Source of the DNA: Kitasatospora kifunensis
Lineage (GTDB): Bacteria > Actinomycetota > Actinomycetes > Streptomycetales > Streptomycetaceae
NCBI RefSeq assembly: GCF_014203855.1
Contig: NZ_JACHJV010000001.1
Span: forward strand, 2,356,001 to 2,420,000
Reading direction: 5' to 3'
DNA length: 64,000 nucleotides
In this document: piece after piece, positions 58,732-64,000 of the stretch
How the letters are laid out: each line of letters starts with the position of its first letter
How positions within the stretch are numbered: position 1 is the first letter of the stretch
Translations under genes and position numbers: made by a program
The notes under the pieces: model-generated
Told to the model about the DNA's origin: nothing
The model's database searches: none
What the model saw: only the letters and a program-made list of their open reading frames with translations

Positions 58732-60000
58732 GTGACCGCTGAAAACCGCACCGTGGTAGTCACGGGTATCGGCGCCTTCACGCCGCTGGGCGGCGACGCC
58801 GCCACCACCTGGGAGGGACTGCTCGCCGGCCGTTCCGGGATTGCCGCCCTGACCGAGGAGTGGGCCGCCGACCTGCCGGTCCGGATCGCCGCGCGCACCG
58901 CGATCGAGCCGGGCGAGGTGCTGCCCAGGCCGCTGGCCCGCAAGCTGGACCGCTCGGCCCAGTTCGCGCTGATCGCCGCCCGCGAGGCCTGGGCCGACGC
59001 CGGCTTCCAGGTCGCCGCCACCGACGAGGCCTCCACGCTGAACCCCGAGCGCCTGGGCACCGTGATCGCCTCCGGCATCGGCGGCGTGACCACCCTGCTC
59101 GACCAGTACGACGTGCTGAAGGAGAAGGGCGTTCGCAAGGTGTCCCCGCACACCGTGCCGATGCTCATGCCCAACAGCCCCTCCGCCAACGTGGGCATCG
59201 AGGTCGGTGCCCAGGCCGGCGTGCACACCCCGGTCTCGGCCTGCGCCTCGGGCGCCGAGGCGATCGGCTACGCGATCGAGATGATCCGCACCGGCCGCGC
59301 CGACGTCGTGGTGGCCGGCGGCACCGAGGCGGCGATCCACCCGCTGCCGATCGTCGCCTTCGCCAACATGATGGCGATGTCCAAGAACAACGACGAGCCG
59401 CAGCGCGCCTCGCGCCCCTTCGACAAGGGTCGCGACGGCTTCGTGCTGGGCGAGGGCGCCGGCGTGGTGGTGCTGGAGTCGGCCGAGCACGCGGCCGCCC
59501 GCGGCGCCAAGGTCTACTGCGAGGCGGTCGGCCAGGGCCTGTCCTCCGACGCCCACCACATCGCGCAGCCGGAGCCGACCGGCTCGGGCATCGCCCGGGC
59601 GCTGGCCCACCTGTTCGCCTCCACCGACCTGGACAAGGCCGAGGTGGTGCACGTCAACGCGCACGCCACCTCCACCCCGCAGGGCGACGTCGCCGAGATC
59701 AAGGCGCTGCGCAAGGAGCTCGGCGAGCACCTGGACCACGTGGCCGTCTCCTCCACCAAGTCGATGACCGGCCACCTGCTGGGCGGCGCCGGCGGCATCG
59801 AGACGGTGGCCACCGTGCTGGCCCTGTCCAAGCGGCAGGCCCCGCCGACCATCAACGTGGACGACCTGGACGACGACGTGGACGCGGACATCGTCCGCTT
59901 CGAGCCACGCGCGCTGCCCGCCGAGGGTCGCATCGCCGCGCTGAACAACTCGTTCGGCTTCGGCGGCCACAACGTGGTGCTGGCCTTCCGCACCATCTGA
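58732..60000 (+). CDS. fabF: Beta-ketoacyl-ACP synthase II
   Basis: 422 residues. Catalytic Cys171 in TPVSACASGAEAIG, His in HVNAHATSTPQGD and His in SMTGHLLGGAGG. Extends acyl-ACP chains. Start set at GTG 58732 (VTAENRTVVVTGIGAF), six codons inside the longest frame, because AGAAGAAGAA lies upstream. Last gene of the fab operon. Confidence 0.96.
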   Translation: MTAENRTVVVTGIGAFTPLGGDAATTWEGLLAGRSGIAALTEEWAADLPVRIAARTAIEPGEVLPRPLARKLDRSAQFALIAAREAWADAGFQVAATDEASTLNPERLGTVIASGIGGVTTLLDQYDVLKEKGVRKVSPHTVPMLMPNSPSANVGIEVGAQAGVHTPVSACASGAEAIGYAIEMIRTGRADVVVAGGTEAAIHPLPIVAFANMMAMSKNNDEPQRASRPFDKGRDGFVLGEGAGVVVLESAEHAAARGAKVYCEAVGQGLSSDAHHIAQPEPTGSGIARALAHLFASTDLDKAEVVHVNAHATSTPQGDVAEIKALRKELGEHLDHVAVSSTKSMTGHLLGGAGGIETVATVLALSKRQAPPTINVDDLDDDVDADIVRFEPRALPAEGRIAALNNSFGFGGHNVVLAFRTI

Positions 60001-60063
60001 CGGACGGTGTGACGCACCGACCGACCGGTCCGCCCGACAACCGCACCGTCTGACGGACCGTCA

Positions 60064-60097
60064 ACAGAAGGGGCCCCTTCCTTGGGGCCCCTTCTGT
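60064..60097. terminator. Bidirectional terminator fabF / DUF3145
   Basis: 14-bp stem (60064-60077 with 60084-60097), 6-nt loop, then CTG. It lies between the convergent stops at 60000 and 60105. Confidence 0.85.
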
Positions 60098-60104
60098 CTG
60101 CATC

Positions 60105-60599
60105 TCAGACCACCTGGTGCAGCCAGCGCACCGGGGCACCCTCACCGGCGTAGCGGAACGGCTCCAACTCGTCGTCCCAGGGCTTGCCGAGCAGCCGGGA
60201 CAGCTCCGCCTCCAGGTCGCTACCCTCGCTGCGGGCCCGCAGCAGCACCGCGCGCAGCCGGTCCTCGGGAATCAGGATGTCGCCGTGGATACCGGTGACG
60301 GCGTGGAAGATGCCGAGCGCGGGGGTGCTGCTGTAGCGCTCGCCCTCGGCGCCGACGCAGGGCTCGCTGGTCACCTCGTAGCGCATCAGCTGCCAACCGC
60401 GCAGCGCGGAGGCGAGCTTGGAGGCGGTGCCCACCTCCCCCTGCCAGGACAGCTCTGAGCGCCACTGGCCGGGGGCGGCCGGCTGGCGGATCCAGTCAAG
60501 GCTGACCCGCACGTTGAGCACGCCCGCCACCGCCCATTCGACGTGCGGGCACAGCGCGCGGGGCGCGGAGTGGATGTACAGGACTCCACGTGTCGTCAC
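60105..60599 (-). CDS. DUF3145 family protein
   Basis: 164 residues: MTTRGVLYIHSAPRALCPHVEWAVAGVLNVRVSLDW, then LMRYEVTSEPCVGAEGERYSSTPALGIFHAV and LGKPWDDELEPFRYAGEGAPVRWLHQVV. DUF3145 always follows the fab operon in streptomycetes. GTG at 60599 with GGAGGTCCC. Function unknown; a role in fatty-acid metabolism is only suggested by position. Confidence 0.9.
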   Translation of the reverse strand: MTTRGVLYIHSAPRALCPHVEWAVAGVLNVRVSLDWIRQPAAPGQWRSELSWQGEVGTASKLASALRGWQLMRYEVTSEPCVGAEGERYSSTPALGIFHAVTGIHGDILIPEDRLRAVLLRARSEGSDLEAELSRLLGKPWDDELEPFRYAGEGAPVRWLHQVV

Positions 60600-61001
60600 C
60601 GGGACCTCCAGGCTGTGGACGAGGGTCGCCTTCCCCAGCTGCCTCGTGCCGGTGGCCGGTTGGTCCTGGGCGCCACTTGGCCGACACTTGTCTGATTCTG
60701 ACTCAGTTGTGACTCAGATCAACCGACATTAAGTCACTAACTTGAGCAAAACGGACAAGCTTCCACCATGGTAGTCAGTTCCGGGGACAGGTCTACCCCT
60801 GATCGGGATCTCTCCCCCGAACGGCCCCATCGGGTGGCGCTACGGCGGTGCCGCCACGCTATCGCGCCACCTCCAGGGCGGTCTGACGCTCCGTCGGAAC
60901 CGGCCGAAATGCGCCGCCCGGGGTCGCGCGCGACAACGCCGCGCGCCCCGGGCGGCCTTGACGGCCGATCGGGGCGCGCGAACGAAAGGTCACTCAGAAC
61001 G
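60600..61001. other. Intergenic region between DUF3145 and ohr
   Basis: 402 bases. Two TGACTCAG copies 11 bp apart (60699-60706 and 60710-60717) and an AT-rich stretch to 60760 lie upstream of DUF3145. A terminator hairpin for ohr is at 60913-60956. No gene seen. Confidence 0.6.
60913..60956 (-). terminator. Terminator after ohr
   Basis: Arms 60913-60923 and 60946-60956 pair perfectly over 11 bases, with an inner CGCGCG stem. It lies 46 bases past the ohr stop on the minus strand. Confidence 0.7.
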
Positions 61002-61427
61002 TCACACGATGCTCAGCGCGACCTCGATGTTGCCGCGGGTGGCGTTGGAGTACGGGCACACCTGGTGCGCGGCCTCGACCAACTGCCGCGCCTGGTCGGC
61101 CGGCAGGCTCGGCAGCTTGACCGCCAGCTCGACGGCCAGCGCGTAACCGCCCTCGGCGTCGGGGCCGATGCCGACCTGCGCGGTCACCTCACAGCCGGTG
61201 ACATCGGCCTTGGCCCGGCGGGCCACCACGAACAGCGCGCTCTGGAAGCAGGCCGCGTAGCCGGCCGCGAAGAGCTGCTCCGGGTTGGTGCCCTCGCCGC
61301 TGCCGCCCAGCTCCTTGGGCGGGCGGACCACCACGTCGAGCCGGCCGTCCGAGGAGGCGACCCGGCCGTCGCGGCCACCCTCGGCAGTGGCTATGGCGGT
61401 GTAAGCGATCTTGACAGGATTGGACAC
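61002..61427 (-). CDS. ohr: Organic hydroperoxide resistance protein
   Basis: 141 residues, OsmC/Ohr fold. Reactive Cys60 in LFAAGYAACFQSAL and Cys124 in VCPYSNATRGN, with the catalytic Glu50 region NPEQLF. Starts VKIAYTAIATAEGGRDG, typical of Ohr. Reduces organic peroxides using lipoyl thiols. GTG at 61427 has AGGAGA. It lies 43 bases after the NADP oxidoreductase gene, so a shared transcript is likely. Confidence 0.95.
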   Translation of the reverse strand: MSNPVKIAYTAIATAEGGRDGRVASSDGRLDVVVRPPKELGGSGEGTNPEQLFAAGYAACFQSALFVVARRAKADVTGCEVTAQVGIGPDAEGGYALAVELAVKLPSLPADQARQLVEAAHQVCPYSNATRGNIEVALSIV

Positions 61428-61470
61428 GATCTCTCCTGAGGGTGTGATGCGGTAGGGAACTGACGGTTGA

Positions 61471-62496
61471 TCAGGAGGCGAGGCGGACGACCATCTTGCC
61501 GGTGTTCTCCCCCTGCATCAGGCCGAGGAAGGCGTCCATCATGTGCTCCACGCCGTCCACCACCGTCTCGTCGTACTTCAGGCTGCCGTCCGCCAGCCAG
61601 CCGGCCACCTCGGTCACGAACTGCGGCTGCAGCGCGGCGTGGTCGCCCACCAGCATGCCCTGCAGCCGCAGCCGCTTGCCGATCGCCAGCGCCAGGTTGC
61701 GCGGTCCCACCGGCGGGGCGGTCTCGTTGTACTGGGCGATCGCCCCGCAGAGCACCGCGCAACCGTGCAGCTTGAGCGCGCCGATCGCGGCCTCCAGGTG
61801 GTCACCGCCGACGTTGTCGAAGTAGACGTCGATGCCCTCGGGCGCGGCCTTGGCGAGCTGCTCGGCGACCGGGCCCTGCTTGTAGTCGAAGGCGGCGTCG
61901 AAGCCGTACTCCTCCACCAGCTTGGCCACCTTGGCCGCCGAGCCGGCCGAACCGACCACCCGGGAGGCACCCTTGAGCCGGGCGATCTGACCGACCAGCG
62001 AGCCGACCGCGCCGGCCGCGCCGGAGACGAAGACCGCGTCCCCCGGCTTGATCCCGGCCACCTCGACCAGGCCCGCGTAAGCGGTCAGGCCAGGCATGCC
62101 GAGCACGCCGAGGTAGTACGAGAGCGGCGCCCGCTGCGGGTCCACCTTCACCGAGTGCGCTGCCTGGACGGTGGCGTACTCGCGCCATCCCTGGCCGTGC
62201 AGCACCGCGTCGCCGACCTCGAAGCCCTCGGCGGCGGAGGCCACCACGTAGCCCACAGCGCCGCCGTCCATCGGCCGGTCCAGCTGGAACGGCGGGACGT
62301 AGGACTTGGTGTCGTTCATCCGCCCGCGCATGTACGGGTCGACCGAGAGGAAGGCGTTGCGCACCAGGATCTCGCCCGGCTCCGGCGCGCGGACCGGGGC
62401 CTCGACCAGGGCGGCGTCGGAGGGCACCGGCCAGCCGTTGGGTCGGGCCTTGAGGTGCCACTCGCGGGCGGTGGCGGGTACGGGCTGCTCAGCCAT
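61471..62496 (-). CDS. NADP-dependent oxidoreductase, MDR (alkenal reductase) type
   Basis: 341 residues. Begins with the double-bond reductase signature REWHLKARPNGWPVPSDAALVE; LSVDPYMRGRMNDTKSYVPPF and VSGAAGAVGSLVGQIARLKG (AxxGxxG) follow; YFDNVGGDHLEAAIGALK is typical. It lacks zinc ligands. Reduces alpha,beta-unsaturated carbonyls, often made by lipid peroxidation, which fits the neighbouring ohr. ATG at 62496; divergent from MarR. Confidence 0.95.
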   Translation of the reverse strand: MAEQPVPATAREWHLKARPNGWPVPSDAALVEAPVRAPEPGEILVRNAFLSVDPYMRGRMNDTKSYVPPFQLDRPMDGGAVGYVVASAAEGFEVGDAVLHGQGWREYATVQAAHSVKVDPQRAPLSYYLGVLGMPGLTAYAGLVEVAGIKPGDAVFVSGAAGAVGSLVGQIARLKGASRVVGSAGSAAKVAKLVEEYGFDAAFDYKQGPVAEQLAKAAPEGIDVYFDNVGGDHLEAAIGALKLHGCAVLCGAIAQYNETAPPVGPRNLALAIGKRLRLQGMLVGDHAALQPQFVTEVAGWLADGSLKYDETVVDGVEHMMDAFLGLMQGENTGKMVVRLAS

Positions 62497-62520
62497 CGGT
62501 TCGCTCCTTGCTGTCGTTCC

Positions 62521-62586
62521 ACCTGAAAGGTTGACGTGGTGAAGTAACCATGACCATGAAAGGTTCACTGTGTCAAATATTCAGGT
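62521..62586. promoter_or_regulatory. MarR operator region
   Basis: ACCTGAA-N3-TTGAC at 62521-62535 mirrors GTCAA-N3-TTCAGGT at 62572-62586 (12 of 15 positions). In addition TGAAAGGTTGAC (62524-62535) and TGAAAGGTTCAC (62557-62568) are near-direct copies. They cover the whole divergent promoter between the NADP oxidoreductase and MarR genes. Confidence 0.7.
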
Positions 62587-62598
62587 AGACTGACCAGC

Positions 62599-63042
62599 AT
62601 GTCGAACGAGGAGCTGACCCGCGAGGACGCGCTGACCCGCGAGGTGGTCGACCTGATGGCGGGCCTGGTCGCGATCTTCCACCGGGAGTACGAGGAGGCA
62701 GCCGCCGCCCGCTCGCTGACCGGTGCCCAGGCCAAGGTGCTCGCCCTGCTGCGGCGCGGCCCGATGCCGATGCGGCACATCGCCCAGACGCTCAGCTGCG
62801 AGCCCTCGAACATCACCGGCATCGTCGACCGGCTGGAGTCGCGCGGCTTCGTGACCCGGGAGAGCGATCCGCAGGACCGCCGGGTCAAGCTGGTCGCCGC
62901 CACCGAACAGGGCCAGGCCGCCTCCGCCGAGCTGCGCGAGTCGCTGAACTTCGCCCGCGAGCCGCTGGCCACGCTCGGCCCGCAGGAGCGGCAGACGCTG
63001 CGCGACCTGCTGCACCGGATGCTGGTCGGCGCGAGCGGCTAG
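62599..63042 (+). CDS. MarR-family regulator, one cysteine
   Basis: 147 residues. Winged HTH at about 41-100: LTGAQAKVLALLRRGPMPMRHIAQTLSCEPSNITGIVDRLESRGFVTRESDPQDRRVKL. Its only cysteine (Cys67) sits at the start of the recognition helix, not at the N-terminus as in OhrR. ATG at 62599, 12 bases from the operator repeats. Probably represses itself and the divergent oxidoreductase-ohr unit. Confidence 0.92.
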   Translation: MSNEELTREDALTREVVDLMAGLVAIFHREYEEAAAARSLTGAQAKVLALLRRGPMPMRHIAQTLSCEPSNITGIVDRLESRGFVTRESDPQDRRVKLVAATEQGQAASAELRESLNFAREPLATLGPQERQTLRDLLHRMLVGASG

Positions 63043-63056
63043 GAAGCCCCAGGAAG

Positions 63057-64000
63057 TCAGGACCGCTCGGCGCGCGCCGTCCGGCGCCACCAGAGCCAGC
63101 GGCCCGCGCAGAGCAATGCCGCGTACCCGGCCACCACCAGCGCCAGCGACCCGTACGCGGCCACCGGCAGCCCCTCGAAGCCGAGCCGCTCGCCCAGCGC
63201 GCTCGGCGGCAGCACCAGGCCGACCACCGCGAGCAGCCCCGCCGCCCACCAGACCGGGCGCGGCGGGCGCAGTCGGGTGCGGCTGAGCCGGTAGAGCACC
63301 GGCAGCGCTATCGCCTGGGTGACCAGGTTCTCGGCGAACCAGGCGGTGTGGAACATCGCCTCCGAGGTCGCCGCCGTGAAGCCATGGGTGACGTCGCGCA
63401 TCGCCTCGAACATCACGATGTCGCAGAGCGAGTTGAGCAGCCCGAACCCGAGCGCGAACGCGGCCAGCGAACCCCAGCGCAGCCTGACCGGCCGCTCCCC
63501 CGGGCCGGCCGAGCGGCCGCTGATCGCGAAGGAGAGCTGGGCCGCGTCGAAGCAGAGGTTCTGCAGCAGCACCTGGGCCGGCTGCATCGGCAGGAAGGGC
63601 AGCAGTACCCCGCCGGCCAGCATGGACACCGCGTTGCCCAGGTTGCAGGAGAGCGCGATGCGCAGGTAGGCGGCCACCCGGGCGGTGGCCTCGCGGCCCA
63701 CCGCCAGCGCGCGGCCCAGCAGCACCAGGTCGCGCCCGCCGAGCAGCAGGTCGGCCCACTCGCGGGCGGCGCCGACCGCGCCGGCCGTGCCGATCCCGAG
63801 GTCGGCGGCGCGCAGCGCGGGGACGTCGTTCACCCCGTCCCCCAGGAAGCCGACCGAGCGGTGGGCCCGCCGCAGCGCCCGCACCACCCGCGCCTTCTGC
63901 TCGGGGGTGCAGCGGGCGAAGACCGCTTGCTCGGCCGCCGCCGCGGCGATCTCGGCCTCGTCCAGGTCGGCCAGCTCGGCGCCGAGCAGCACCCGCACCG
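63057..64000 (-). CDS. P-type cation ATPase, MgtA-like (C-terminal part; 5' end outside window)
   Basis: 314 visible residues. P-domain motif SVGFLGDGVNDVPALRAADLGIGT, followed by membrane helices with ISxxLGNAVSMLAGGVLLPFLPMQPAQVLLQNLCFDAAQLSFAI, the Mg2+-ATPase (P-IIIB) pattern L-P-M-x-P-x-Q-x-L-L-Q-N-L-x-x-D. Six C-terminal helices are present. The catalytic Asp and N-domain lie beyond the window. Mg2+ import is the probable role. Confidence 0.9.
   Translation of the reverse strand, partial: VRVLLGAELADLDEAEIAAAAAEQAVFARCTPEQKARVVRALRRAHRSVGFLGDGVNDVPALRAADLGIGTAGAVGAAREWADLLLGGRDLVLLGRALAVGREATARVAAYLRIALSCNLGNAVSMLAGGVLLPFLPMQPAQVLLQNLCFDAAQLSFAISGRSAGPGERPVRLRWGSLAAFALGFGLLNSLCDIVMFEAMRDVTHGFTAATSEAMFHTAWFAENLVTQAIALPVLYRLSRTRLRPPRPVWWAAGLLAVVGLVLPPSALGERLGFEGLPVAAYGSLALVVAGYAALLCAGRWLWWRRTARAERS

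Noticed and set aside
56324..60000. Polyketide biosynthetic cluster
   Set aside because: The set FasR-FabD-FabH-ACP-FabF-DUF3145 is the primary fatty-acid synthase; no KS-beta, cyclase or tailoring genes are present.
62599..63042. OhrR
   Set aside because: Despite closeness to ohr it lacks the N-terminal sensing cysteine of OhrR; called MarR only.

Overview
This is a very GC-rich chromosomal segment from an actinomycete, almost certainly a member of the Streptomycetaceae (Streptomyces or Kitasatospora; the sequence alone does not let me choose). The case rests on GTG/TTG starts, strong third-position GC, and two gene orders conserved in that family: terD-terD-peroxiredoxin-DUF3052-aceE and fasR-fabD-fabH-acpP-fabF-DUF3145. 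Nothing points to a plasmid or phage: I found no transposase, integrase, replication or CRISPR genes.

Layout. 1-1841: end of tryptophan 2,3-dioxygenase and kynureninase (tryptophan catabolism). 1944-13200: single genes, including a sortase-anchored wall protein with a Pro-Thr stalk, an Lrp regulator, an inositol-monophosphatase relative, a histidine phosphatase, a degenerate uridine-kinase-like protein, a quinone oxidoreductase, a GNAT enzyme, a secreted protein with a HEYAE motif and a DUF2079 membrane protein. 13363-16654: translationally coupled operon of two glycosyltransferases and an SGNH hydrolase. 16953-19781: secreted penicillin-acylase-type Ntn hydrolase. 19841-25113: two 14-TM drug exporters, a GntR-TetR fusion regulator between them and a TetR regulator after them, with paired operator-like palindromes before both exporters and a TTA (bldA-type) codon in the second.

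25146-31591 is the accessory and most unusual part. A TagB/TagF-like protein carries an in-frame (CAGACGC)14 heptanucleotide tract, a classic phase-variation layout. It converges on and overlaps a STAND/NB-ARC-TPR protein whose Walker A lysine is missing. Next comes a 1.9 kb insert holding only an RCC1-repeat secreted protein. It is bounded by a perfect 39-bp duplication of the 3' half of tRNA-Val(UAC), the footprint of a site-specific integration. Just beyond the tRNA is a 180-bp element with perfect 25-bp inverted ends.

31592-45744 is mostly a ter (tellurite/stress) region. It contains the ter-linked nucleotide-metabolism module (HAD phosphatase, a fused PRTase-TRSP-StiP-PELOTA protein, a CitE-like lyase), three TerD proteins, a TerA-like protein, a DUF475/TerC-like membrane protein, a DUF2637 protein, a peroxiredoxin and DUF3052. 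46296-49046 is aceE. 49176-54845 holds scattered regulators and enzymes (TetR, DUF1023 hydrolase, MerR plus aldo/keto reductase, serine hydrolase, pirin).

54939-60599 is the primary type II fatty-acid synthase operon with its regulator FasR. 61002-63042 is a redox-response unit (MarR, divergent NADP oxidoreductase and Ohr). The window ends inside a P-type Mg2+-ATPase-like gene. Starts were moved from the longest frame to the best Shine-Dalgarno-supported codon where possible. Functions are by recognition of motifs, without database searches.
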